Shown here in pieces: positions 8,393 through 15,797 of a DNA stretch of 64,000 nucleotides (positions within the stretch are counted from its first letter, which is position 1; every line of letters starts with the position of its first letter). The notes below the pieces were generated by a model, which made no database searches, was not told where the DNA came from, and was given only the letters and a program-made list of their open reading frames with translations. This DNA comes from Pandoraea pulmonicola. GTDB lineage: Bacteria > Pseudomonadota > Gammaproteobacteria > Burkholderiales > Burkholderiaceae. The stretch lies in assembly GCF_000815105.2 (NCBI RefSeq), contig NZ_CP010310.2, positions 3,782,001 through 3,846,000 on the forward strand. Reading direction: 5' to 3'. The translations under genes were made by a program, and so were the position numbers.

Positions 8393-9748
8393 ATGCAACC
8401 AAGCACACTGGCCCACCCGGCCGTCGCCGCGACGCGGTACCGATTCGCGGTATTCGCGCTGATCGTGGTCATCGCACTCGTGAACTACATCGACCGCGGA
8501 GCGATTTCATACTCTGCCGGGCAGATCACGTCGGAATACGGCTTCGACCGCGCCGGCTGGGGAGCCGTGCTCGGCTACTTCGGCTACGGCTACATGTTCG
8601 GCGCGCTGTTCGGCGGGGCCCTTGCCGACCGGCTGGGCGCGAAGAAGGTGTGGGTCATCGCGGGCGTGGCATGGTCGGCCTTCGCGATTGCCATGATCTG
8701 GGCTGGCGACCTCGGGGTGGCGGTATTCGGCGGCTCCGCGCTGACCGGTTTCGCCACCATTCGCGTGCTGTTCGGTTTCGCGGAAGGCCCGGCCTACTCC
8801 ATCATCAACAAGACGATGTCGGCATGGGCCTCGCCTTCCGAGCGCGGCTTCGCCGTGTCGATCGGGCTGTTGAGCACGCCGCTGGGCGCCCTTCTCACGG
8901 CGCCGGTAGCCGTCGGCCTGCTGTTGCTCACCGATAGCTGGCGCACGATGTACATCGTGCTCGGCGTGGCCGGCTTCGTGCTGATCGCCCTGTTCGCGCG
9001 TGTCTACACGAACCGTCCCGAAGACAATCCGCACGTGAATGCGGCCGAGCTGGCGCTGATTCAGGAAGGACGCCCGGCGCAGCATGCGACCAGCGCCGCC
9101 GCGGCCGGCGCTCTGCCGTGGTGGAGCTTTTTCCGCAGCAAGACCCTGGTGTTCAACTCGATCGGCTACTTCGCATTCATCTACGTGAACTTCATGTTGT
9201 TGACGTGGACCCCGAAGTATCTCGCCGACGAGTTTCACTTCACGCTGTCGTCGCTCTGGTATGTGGGCATGATTCCGTGGACGGGCGCCTGCGTGACGGT
9301 GCTGCTCGGCGGACGCATCTCCGACTGGCTGTATCGCAGGACCGGCAAGCTCGTCGTGGCACGCAGCTGGTTCGCCGCCGCGGCGCTCACCTGCACCACA
9401 CTGTGCTTCCTGATGGTCTCGCAGGCGCAGAGCGTGTGGGCCGTGATCGCATTGATGACGCTGGGCAACGCGCTCAATGCGCTGCCGAACTCCGTGTACT
9501 GGGCGGTCGTGATCGACACCGCGCCGTCGCGCGTGGGCACATTCAGCGGGTTGATGCACTTCATCGCGAACATCGCGTCGGTGCTTGCCCCCACGCTCGC
9601 GGGCATTCTGTCGGCCAAGTACGGCTACTCGTCGATGTTCATTGCGACGGCGGTGGCGACGGCCGTCGGCGTTTTCGCGATGTTGCAGGTGCGGCCCGGC
9701 GTGGGCCCGGACGTCGGTCGCCGCGATGCGAAGACGGCGTCGGCTTGA
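8393..9748 (+). CDS. MFS transporter, anion:cation symporter (ACS)-like
   Basis: A 451-residue inner-membrane protein with about 12 hydrophobic helices. The N-terminal NYIDRGAISY and GYGYMFGALFGGALADRLGAKK segments match the ACS branch of the major facilitator superfamily, which imports organic anions such as sugar acids, glucarate or phthalate using protons or sodium. A CAGGAG ribosome-binding site lies 5 bases before the ATG at 8393. The longer frame that opens upstream would begin inside the operator region and is rejected. It is divergent from the asparaginase/GntR pair across a palindromic operator, so these three genes probably form one small regulated uptake-and-hydrolysis unit. The substrate is not predictable from sequence. 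Confidence 0.85.
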   Translation: MQPSTLAHPAVAATRYRFAVFALIVVIALVNYIDRGAISYSAGQITSEYGFDRAGWGAVLGYFGYGYMFGALFGGALADRLGAKKVWVIAGVAWSAFAIAMIWAGDLGVAVFGGSALTGFATIRVLFGFAEGPAYSIINKTMSAWASPSERGFAVSIGLLSTPLGALLTAPVAVGLLLLTDSWRTMYIVLGVAGFVLIALFARVYTNRPEDNPHVNAAELALIQEGRPAQHATSAAAAGALPWWSFFRSKTLVFNSIGYFAFIYVNFMLLTWTPKYLADEFHFTLSSLWYVGMIPWTGACVTVLLGGRISDWLYRRTGKLVVARSWFAAAALTCTTLCFLMVSQAQSVWAVIALMTLGNALNALPNSVYWAVVIDTAPSRVGTFSGLMHFIANIASVLAPTLAGILSAKYGYSSMFIATAVATAVGVFAMLQVRPGVGPDVGRRDAKTASA

Positions 9749-9776
9749 CGGTGCCGGCGAAAGCGATGGCGCGCGG

Positions 9777-10661
9777 CTATCCGGCCTGCGCCATCAGCCA
9801 GTCGTAGACTTGCAGCACGGCCGGTGAGCGCGGCTCGCCGGCCACACGCGAGATCCACCAGGTCGGGCCCGCCACGCGCGGGTAGCCGGCCAGGATGGAC
9901 AGCGTCCCCTGCCGCAGACTTTCGTCCGCGAGAAGACGGGAAATGCAGGCGATGCCATGACCGCGCAGGGCGGCGTCGAGCAACAGGCGCTCGTCGTCGT
10001 AGATGGCGCGCTTGCGATACGGGGCGAGCAGGTCGAGAAAGAGCGGCGCCGTTTCGTCGCGCGTGAAGCTCTCCTCCAGACAGATCAGCGACACCTTATG
10101 TGCATGGCGCGCCAATGGGACATTCGCGAGCCGCGCGGCCAACGCTTCGTTGGCCACCATCACCCATTCGTCCTGCAGGAACGGCACTTCGAGAACGCCG
10201 GCCTGCTGAAGCGGTCGGTCGCCGAGCGCGATGTCGATGTCGGTTTCGTCGATGAACCGCGCCGATGTGTCGGTGGACAGCATCGGGCACAGCGTCGGAT
10301 TGTCGGCTTGCAACTGCTCGATGCGCGGGCCAAGCCAGCCATGCAGCAAGGATGCCGGACCGACGATGACGACGAGACCGGGATCGAGATATGTCGCGAT
10401 GCGCCCGAGGCCGCTGCGAAGTGTCTTGACGGAGCGTTGCACGCTACGCTGAAGCACCTCGCCGGCAACCGTCAGCTCGACGCCCCGGCCCACGCGCCGA
10501 AACAGCGGCTGCCCTATCGCCTCCTCCAACTGCTGCACCTGATGGCTCACCGCCGATTGCGAAATGTGCAGTTCGTCGGCCGCGCGCGAGAAGTTGCCAT
10601 GGCGGGCAGCCGCCTCGAAGCCCATGAGCAGCTTCAATGAAGGGATGCGCGGGTGGCTCAT
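9777..10661 (-). CDS. LysR-family regulator (GcvA-like)
   Basis: A 294-residue LysR-type regulator. The N-terminal winged helix (about residues 8-66) includes FEAAARHGNFSRAADELHISQSAVSHQV, the GcvA-type pattern. The C-terminal periplasmic-binding-protein-like effector domain covers about residues 92-292. It is transcribed away from the agmatine deiminase gene with a 109-base shared promoter region holding a perfect 9-bp inverted repeat, the classic arrangement for a LysR protein controlling a divergent target. The nearest product is a polyamine-related hydrolase, so agmatine or a related compound is a reasonable effector guess. It ends tail-to-tail with the MFS gene, 28 bases apart. Confidence 0.88.
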   Translation of the reverse strand: MSHPRIPSLKLLMGFEAAARHGNFSRAADELHISQSAVSHQVQQLEEAIGQPLFRRVGRGVELTVAGEVLQRSVQRSVKTLRSGLGRIATYLDPGLVVIVGPASLLHGWLGPRIEQLQADNPTLCPMLSTDTSARFIDETDIDIALGDRPLQQAGVLEVPFLQDEWVMVANEALAARLANVPLARHAHKVSLICLEESFTRDETAPLFLDLLAPYRKRAIYDDERLLLDAALRGHGIACISRLLADESLRQGTLSILAGYPRVAGPTWWISRVAGEPRSPAVLQVYDWLMAQAG

Positions 10662-10699
10662 GGGGTTCGTCCGAGATATGAGGAAAATTGATCAATATT

Positions 10700-10728
10700 A
10701 GCAATAAAACTCGCTTTTCTTTATTGCT
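10700..10728. promoter_or_regulatory. inverted repeat between LysR and agmatine deiminase genes
   Basis: AGCAATAAA (10700-10708) and TTTATTGCT (10720-10728) form a perfect 9-bp inverted repeat with an 11-base spacer, in an AT-rich patch. A separate short palindrome, TTGATCAA, lies just to its left. Location and spacing suit a LysR binding site. Confidence 0.5.
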
Positions 10729-10770
10729 CACGAACCTCAAACTGCGCGAATTGCCTGACCGCCGACGCAC

Positions 10771-11964
10771 ATGCGGTCGCTGGCGACATCATTCGGTGCG
10801 GCATCCAGCAAGAGAATCGGGTCGGTGGAAGCAAGGCGAGGGTTTATGAGAATTGGTCTTAAGGCGTCGGTGGCCGCGTGGCTCGCGGGAGCGCGGGACC
10901 ACGGATTTGCGGACAGCGCCCTGTCGGTCGAGGGCATTGATCACGGCGCGACGGGATGGGTCATGCCGGACGAAGGTGCACCTCATGCGGCGACGTGGAT
11001 GGCGTTCGGGCCAAGCGAGGATCTCTGGGGGCGTCGCCTGCAAGCGGCTGCGCAGGACGATCTCGCTCGCGTCGCCAAAACCATCGGCGGCTTCGAGCCG
11101 GTCAACATGCTCGTGCGCGAGGAGGACTACGAGATCGCGCAGAGCAAATGCGGCGACGCGGTGAATCTGATCGTTCAGCCTGTCGACGATATCTGGATGC
11201 GCGATACGGGGCCGGTATTCGTCCGCTCACACGGCGGTGGCGACACCCACGCCAAGGGTGGCATCGATTTCAATTTCAACGGCTGGGGTGACAAGCAGGA
11301 ACACGGGCACGATGCGGCCGTGGCACGCTCCGTCGCGCAAGCAGCGGGCATTCGGCAAGTCAGTACGCGATTGGTACTCGAAGGCGGCGCGCTCGAAGTC
11401 GATGGCGACGGGACAGCCATCCTCACCGAGAGTTGCGTGCTGAACCCCAATCGCAATCCGGGCGTGAGCAAGTCGGCGTGTGAAGCGGCATTGAGGCACC
11501 TGCTCGGCCTGCGCAAGATCATCTGGCTGCCAGGCGTCATGGGTAAGGACATTACCGACGGGCACACCGATTTCTACGCGCGCTTCGTGCGACCGGGTGT
11601 CGTGGTCGTGCATCTGGACGATGACACGGCCTCTTACGATTACGCCGTTACGCGACGTCATCTCGACATCCTCCGTCAGGCGACGGACGCCGCCGGCCGC
11701 AAGCTGCAAATCGTTGTACTGCCAGCGCCGAACAGCGTGCGCGTGGCGTATGAATCGGACGGCTTTGCCGCCGGATACGTCAACTTTTACGTGTGCAATG
11801 GCGGGGTGATCGCACCGCAATTCGGCGACCGTCGAACGGACCGCAACACGCGCGACAAACTGCGCGACCTCTTCCCCGGCCGCGAGATCGTGCAAGTCGA
11901 CATTGACGGCATCGCCGCCGCCGGCGGCGGAATTCATTGCACGACGCAGCAGCAACCTGTTTGA
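10771..11964 (+). CDS. agmatine deiminase / peptidyl-arginine deiminase family protein, probably Tat-exported
   Basis: The protein has the pentein fold of agmatine deiminases (agmatine to N-carbamoylputrescine plus ammonia). Catalytic features are DIWMRDTGPVFV, LEGGALEVDG, GHTDFYARF and the nucleophile Cys390 in GGGIHC near the C-terminus. It is longer at the N-terminus than cytosolic AguA. The first 45 residues contain Arg22-Arg23-Gly-Phe-Met and then a weakly hydrophobic alanine-rich stretch, which resembles a twin-arginine signal. This argues for periplasmic location and for a start upstream of the internal Met26. The exact start is unsure because no Shine-Dalgarno sequence is evident before the ATG at 10771. 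It is divergent from a LysR regulator and ends in a strong terminator. Confidence 0.82.
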   Translation: MRSLATSFGAASSKRIGSVEARRGFMRIGLKASVAAWLAGARDHGFADSALSVEGIDHGATGWVMPDEGAPHAATWMAFGPSEDLWGRRLQAAAQDDLARVAKTIGGFEPVNMLVREEDYEIAQSKCGDAVNLIVQPVDDIWMRDTGPVFVRSHGGGDTHAKGGIDFNFNGWGDKQEHGHDAAVARSVAQAAGIRQVSTRLVLEGGALEVDGDGTAILTESCVLNPNRNPGVSKSACEAALRHLLGLRKIIWLPGVMGKDITDGHTDFYARFVRPGVVVVHLDDDTASYDYAVTRRHLDILRQATDAAGRKLQIVVLPAPNSVRVAYESDGFAAGYVNFYVCNGGVIAPQFGDRRTDRNTRDKLRDLFPGREIVQVDIDGIAAAGGGIHCTTQQQPV

Positions 11965-11984
11965 TTCGCCGCGCCTGCCCGACA

Positions 11985-12026
11985 AAAATCCCTTGACGTC
12001 ACGACGTCGCCGTCAAGGGATTTCTT
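11985..12026 (+). terminator. Rho-independent terminator after the agmatine deiminase gene
   Basis: AAATCCCTTGACG (11985-11997) pairs perfectly with CGTCAAGGGATTT (12011-12023) over 13 bp, with a loop that is itself partly self-complementary and a T-rich tail. It marks the end of the core region before the accessory island. Confidence 0.85.
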
Positions 12027-12029
12027 ACT

Positions 12030-12395
12030 TCATGGGTAGGCCGTGCTGGATTCGAGCCAGCGAGAAACGGGTTCTGATCGGAATTTCTTCTGCTCGGAAT
12101 CAAAGTACTCAGTGCGATATAAAGCGTCATCGCCCTCGAAACGATATCCGCCGTCAGTCAAACTCGCTTTCGCTCCGCTTTATGCGAAAGCCGCGCGGCG
12201 GAGCCTCTCCTTTTGCTCCACCTCCTTCGCAAACTCTGTTTTGAGCGCGGCAATCTCCAGCTTTGTATCTGCGAGTTGCATATTGAGTTCTGCAACAAGC
12301 ATGCTGAATTCGGCATCCTGCAGCTTTTTCGTGAGCGCACGAAGCTTGGCGGCAATATCGAGCGCTGTTTGAATACCCGCCATCACCTCTGCCAT
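12030..12395 (-). pseudogene. broken phage-type coiled-coil protein gene with an in-frame TAA
   Basis: The minus-strand frame from ATG 12395 encodes 71 residues and stops at TAA (12182-12180). It starts MAEVMAGIQTALDIAAK and has a heptad-rich coiled coil (QDAEFSMLVAELNMQLA, LEIAALKTEFAKEVEQ). The same frame then stays open for 49 more codons, reading for example DGGYRFEGDDALYR and EYFDSEQKKFRSEP, up to TGA at 12032. Its last codons run through the tRNA remnant. I recall small phage and prophage proteins in Burkholderiales with this plan: an N-terminal TALDIAAKL-like helix, a coiled coil, then a C-terminal zinc-ribbon-like part. I infer a nonsense-mutated gene whose true C-terminus was lost at the tRNA junction. 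The 71-aa piece could still be expressed. Confidence 0.55.
12035..12063 (-). repeat. tRNA-Ile2(CAU) 3'-end remnant, island boundary (att-like)
   Basis: 27 of 29 bases match the 3' end (T-arm and acceptor strand) of the intact tRNA-Ile2 at 17778-17853, in the same orientation. The match then stops abruptly. It lies right after the terminator of the last core gene. A direct repeat of a tRNA 3' end is what tyrosine-recombinase islands leave at their distal junction. Confidence 0.7.
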
Positions 12396-12686
12396 TCGAC
12401 CCCCTCATCGATATCCGAACTATTCTGTTCGGTTTATAGGCGCCGATTTTCAGTCAGTCAACAAATTAATTACTTCGGACCAATTACTCTGGACGGCAGC
12501 CAGAATTTTCAGCAGCGTAGTCGATTTTCGAAATGCGTAATCTTCTCAAACTACAATTGCGAGGTGCAAAAGAGCGATTTATGCAAGTGCGGATGGCACC
12601 GCCTCGGTGACAATGAAAATATATGCGCTGTGCCGCCGGTAATTAGGAGCACGTCGCAAACAAAAAAACTACCGTGAGAAAAATAC
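12396..12686. other. AT-rich intergenic region upstream of the repeat protein
   Basis: A 291-base interval visibly richer in A and T than the flanking core genome. It should hold the promoters of the divergent small gene and the repeat protein. I see no convincing -35/-10 pair. One TTCG-N16-TTTC sequence at about 12431-12454 only partly resembles the plant-inducible-promoter box of Hrp regulons. No RNA gene is evident. Confidence 0.4.
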
Positions 12687-14783
12687 ATGTATCCCGTTTT
12701 CGGTGCCGGGGCCTCGCCCTCTCACCCTTCCGTGACGACCTCAACGTCCGCCCGGCCTGCGACACCAACATCAACGCAACCAAACTCATTTGGCACCAGC
12801 GTACGTGAAGTGCGTCAGGTTGGTGGATTGTTCTATCCGCCCTCGAGTTTGGGCCAACTCCTGCCCCCCCTCAGAATGGGCGCCGGATCATCCCCGGAAA
12901 ACGTGAACCAATGGACATCAACTTCGACACAGCCGACTACCGTTGGGGGCGACGTATACTGGGTGTACCAGACAGATCAAACCTGTAAGCAAACGGAGCA
13001 GCGTGCTCATACCGGAACTGTGAACGCCTTTCTGTACTTCCTCCAACAACCGCCGTCCCCCGGAACATCGCAGCAATTGGACAGGTTTGAGACTATTCAA
13101 AAGAACTTCGAGCAACACCTTGAAACGCCAATGCTGATACCCGAGGGGGTGCTGATGTACATGCATGGCGCACCGGAGCAGCGGGCCAATGTCGGCGCGT
13201 CAGTCGGCGCACTGCCGGGCCCGGACCAACGGCCGTCCTCCCTCGCAACACCGGACCTGCTGGCCTTGGGGCTGTTCAGTCCAACGCCGCATGCCAATAT
13301 CGAGGCGTTGATCGATGGACCGTCGGGTTCGGTCCAACAACCGCCCCTCCACGGAGGAGCGCGCGCAGGGCAAAAGCGGGCAGCGCCCCCACATGCAGAT
13401 GGCGGGGGAGAGGCTGATTTGCCTCCTGCAAGAAAAATCTCACGCAGAAGGATAAGCGTCGAGACCTTGCGGGCGCTGCGTGACGCGCTGGCCCTGAACA
13501 GGAGGCTCAACGTGGCAGCGTGGGCGCGAATGAACGATCTTAATGTTCAAACAATAACGGGCTATGTCTACCAAGGTGAGCTGACGCCGGAAGCACGAAA
13601 TCGATTGGATCGGGGCGACGAGAAAACGCCGCGCCGTAGGAAGGTGGTGAACGTGGATGTCCTGCGAGCGCTGCGTGACGCGCTGGCCCTCGACCGCGGG
13701 CTCAACGTGGCGGAGTGGGCGCGAGCGAACCACCTTCACCCTCGGACGATGAAGAACTATGTATTTGAAGGCGCGCTGACACAGGAGGCACAGCATCGGT
13801 TGGAGCGGGGTGGCGTGAAAACGCCGCACCGTAGGAAGGTGGGGAGGGACGACCTGCGGGCGCTGCGTGACGCGCTGGCCCTGAACAAGGGGCTCAACGT
13901 GGCAGCGTGGGCGCGAATGAACGGCCTTCAGCCCCGGACAGTACAGAGTTATGTCTTTGAAGGCGCGCTGTTGCCGAGGGTAGAAAATCAGTTGGATCTG
14001 GCGGGCGGGAAAGCGCCGAGCCATAGGAAAGTGGGAGTGGATGTCCTGCGGGCGCTGCGTGACGCGCTGGCCCTCGACCGCGAGCTCAACGTGGCGGAGT
14101 GGGCGCGAGAGCGCCACTATCATTCCCGGACAATCGAGAATTATGTACATAACGGCGCGCTGACGCCGGAGGCGCAGAGTCGGCTGGATCCGGTCGACGG
14201 AAAAGCGCCGCGCCTCAGGAACATGGAAACGAGCGACTTGCGAAATTTGCGTGATGCCCTGGCCCTCGACTCCGACCTTGACGTGACGGCGTGGGCGCAT
14301 GCGAACCACCTTCATGCTCGAACAGTGAAGAATAATGTGCTCGAAGGCAAGCTGACGCCGGAGGCACAGAAGCGGTTGGATCCGCGCCGAGCCATGGAAA
14401 AGCGGAGGGTGGACGTCCTGCAGGCGCTAAGTGACGCGCTGTCCCTCGACCCCGGGCTTAACGTGGCAGAGTGGGCACGAGAGAACGACCTTCACCCCCG
14501 GACAATAGTCCACAATGTGTCCAACGGCGCATTGACGCCGGAGGCACAGAACCAGTTGGATGTGGCCAACGGAAAACCGAGGCGCTTTAGGTGGGTGGGG
14601 GCGGACGACTTACGGAACCTGGATGCCGCACTGGCCGTCGACCGCGGCTTAAACGTCGTAAAGTGGGCGTGGGCCCATGGTTTGAATGGGCACACGATAA
14701 GAGCGTTCGTGCGAAATGGCAAGCTGACGCCCGAGGCACGGAAAAGGTTGCAGAATGCCGGCAGGCAAGCCGTGGCGACGTAG
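12687..14783 (+). CDS. seven-repeat helix-turn-helix protein with effector-like N-terminus (novel)
   Basis: A 698-residue protein I do not recognise. Residues 1-40 are rich in Ser, Thr and Pro with no Asp or Glu, as in type III secretion signals. Residues 41-235 are a low-complexity, Pro/Gly-rich region with no evident domain. At about 229-255 two basic clusters (QKRAAPP and ARKISRRR) are spaced like a bipartite nuclear-localisation signal. From residue 258 to about 688 there are seven tandem repeats of 60-65 residues. Each has a core LRxLRDALAL, then (L)NVxxWA, a turn, T-hydrophobic-xxx-V, and GxLTPEAxxxL, joined by short Lys/Arg-rich linkers. The middle of each repeat reads like a helix-turn-helix. 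The start is the ATG at 12687 with a weak Shine-Dalgarno sequence. It sits in a mobile island. DNA or RNA binding is inferred from the HTH-like pattern; a cell-wall or protein-binding role is not excluded. Confidence 0.75.
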   Translation: MYPVFGAGASPSHPSVTTSTSARPATPTSTQPNSFGTSVREVRQVGGLFYPPSSLGQLLPPLRMGAGSSPENVNQWTSTSTQPTTVGGDVYWVYQTDQTCKQTEQRAHTGTVNAFLYFLQQPPSPGTSQQLDRFETIQKNFEQHLETPMLIPEGVLMYMHGAPEQRANVGASVGALPGPDQRPSSLATPDLLALGLFSPTPHANIEALIDGPSGSVQQPPLHGGARAGQKRAAPPHADGGGEADLPPARKISRRRISVETLRALRDALALNRRLNVAAWARMNDLNVQTITGYVYQGELTPEARNRLDRGDEKTPRRRKVVNVDVLRALRDALALDRGLNVAEWARANHLHPRTMKNYVFEGALTQEAQHRLERGGVKTPHRRKVGRDDLRALRDALALNKGLNVAAWARMNGLQPRTVQSYVFEGALLPRVENQLDLAGGKAPSHRKVGVDVLRALRDALALDRELNVAEWARERHYHSRTIENYVHNGALTPEAQSRLDPVDGKAPRLRNMETSDLRNLRDALALDSDLDVTAWAHANHLHARTVKNNVLEGKLTPEAQKRLDPRRAMEKRRVDVLQALSDALSLDPGLNVAEWARENDLHPRTIVHNVSNGALTPEAQNQLDVANGKPRRFRWVGADDLRNLDAALAVDRGLNVVKWAWAHGLNGHTIRAFVRNGKLTPEARKRLQNAGRQAVAT
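13458..14750 (+). repeat. seven tandem ~192-bp coding repeats
   Basis: The LRxLRDAL leucine codon recurs at 13467, 13662, 13854, 14046, 14238, 14418 and 14610, giving spacings of 195, 192, 192, 192, 180 and 192 bases. The first four copies are nearly identical at DNA level in the LRALRDALAL block. Copies 5-7 are more diverged. This gradient suggests expansion by duplication at the 5' side of the array. Confidence 0.9.
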
Positions 14784-14861
14784 ACCGAAGCTCAGGGCGA
14801 AAAAATGCCCGCCACAAAGGGCTGGCATCTTCAAAGAACGCGCGGAAAGCCGCGTGGATAT

Positions 14862-14908
14862 TGGTAGGCCGTGCTGGGTTCGAACCAGCGGCCAAGAGAT
14901 TATGAATC
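14862..14908 (-). repeat. second tRNA-Ile2(CAU) remnant, internal island junction
   Basis: 44 of 47 bases match the 3' half (anticodon loop to CCA) of the intact tRNA-Ile2 at 17778-17853, in the same orientation. It lies directly after the repeat-protein gene and 16 bases before an IS1595-family element. With the copy at 12035 it divides the island into two blocks, as if two elements had integrated at the same tRNA. The anticodon-stem pairing is damaged, so it is not a functional tRNA. Confidence 0.75.
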
Positions 14909-14924
14909 TTACTGCCTAGAAATA

Positions 14925-15756
14925 GGTAATTCCCACCCAAACCGGACCAGAGTTACCCTGGTCCGACGATGAAACGATGTCCTGAGTGTTCCGCGAGCAG
15001 GCCCTACAAACTGTCCGATGGACGGCTCAAGTGCCGTGCCTGCGGCAAGCGATTCAGTTGGACCTCTGTTTGGGATTCGGTGCGTCTGAGCAGTCGCGAG
15101 AAGACGCGCTTGCTGGAGTTGTTTGTACTGGGAGTGCCGGTGTATCGGCAGCGTTTTGATCGGTCGGTCAGCGCCAAATCGCGCGAGCGTTTCTACCGGC
15201 TAGTCCGTGCCTGCATGGCTCAGCAGGAGCAGTTGCGTGAGCCGTTCGCCGGAGCCCTGGAATGCGACGAAACCACGTTTGGCGGGGCTCGGCACGGCAA
15301 ACGGGGCTGGGGGGCTGCGGGCAAGGTGGTGGTCTTCGGCATTGTGAAACGCAACGGCGAAGTGAAGGCCGCGCCGATTGCCCAGCACGACCAAGCTGCC
15401 ATCATGGAGCAGATCCAAGCTCACACCCGCGAGGGTTCGCTGTACTACACCGATGCTTGGCAGGCCTATGCCACCTTGAGGTTACGAGGCGGGCATGTCG
15501 TGGTGCGCAAGGAGAAGGGCAAGCCAGTTGGCAGGGACCATATCAACGGCATCGAAGGCTTCTGGAGCTACGCCAAGAATTGGCTCTATCCGTACCGCGG
15601 CGTACCCAGCAAATTCTTCCATCTTTATTTGGCTGAAACGTGCTACCGATTCAACCACCGAGATGAGGACCTGACACCCTTGCTGCGTAAGCTTATGCAG
15701 GCAACTCCTACCCTTGAAATTCAACCCATTTTGGTCCGGTCTGGGTAGGAATTACC
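14925..15756 (+). mobile_element. IS1595-family insertion sequence, complete, with 8-bp target duplication
   Basis: The element runs from GGTAATTCC (14925) to GGAATTACC (ends 15756), 832 bp. Its terminal inverted repeats match over about 25 bases with two mismatches. It is flanked by the direct repeat TAGAAATA at 14917-14924 and 15757-15764, the 8-bp duplication typical of the IS1595 family. It carries one transposase gene. Intact ends and a perfect duplication suggest recent insertion and probable activity. Confidence 0.92.
14969..15748 (+). CDS. IS1595-family transposase (ISXO2-like DDE)
   Basis: A 259-residue transposase. The N-terminus is a zinc ribbon with CPEC (residues 4-7) and CRAC (about 22-25). 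The catalytic core shows the first Asp in LECDETTFGG, the second in YYTDAWQAY, and the family's HxNGIEGFWSYAKNWLYPYRG segment, where Asn/Glu and Lys complete the active site. Length and layout agree with IS1595-group transposases, and no frameshift is visible. The stop codon overlaps the right inverted repeat, as is common in compact insertion sequences. It has no functional link to its neighbours beyond being inserted beside the tRNA remnant. Confidence 0.93.
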   Translation: MKRCPECSASRPYKLSDGRLKCRACGKRFSWTSVWDSVRLSSREKTRLLELFVLGVPVYRQRFDRSVSAKSRERFYRLVRACMAQQEQLREPFAGALECDETTFGGARHGKRGWGAAGKVVVFGIVKRNGEVKAAPIAQHDQAAIMEQIQAHTREGSLYYTDAWQAYATLRLRGGHVVVRKEKGKPVGRDHINGIEGFWSYAKNWLYPYRGVPSKFFHLYLAETCYRFNHRDEDLTPLLRKLMQATPTLEIQPILVRSG

Positions 15757-15797
15757 TAGAAATAAGCAAAAGAGAAAACGCAGTCATATCAATGATT

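Noticed and set aside
12431..12454. PIP/hrpII box upstream of the repeat protein
   Set aside because: TTCG-N16-TTTC differs from TTCG-N16-TTCG in its second half and is about 235 bases from the start codon. Too weak to claim Hrp regulation.
12687..14783. TAL or BurrH effector repeats
   Set aside because: Those repeats are 33-35 residues with a two-residue variable pair and an LTPxQVVAIA-like frame. The repeats here are 60-65 residues with a different signature.
14591..14905. 104-aa frame ending LVGRAGFEPA-like
   Set aside because: This C-terminus is the known translation of a tRNA 3' end read in the wrong strand; here it comes from the tRNA-Ile2 remnant at 14862. The rest is out of frame with the repeat protein.
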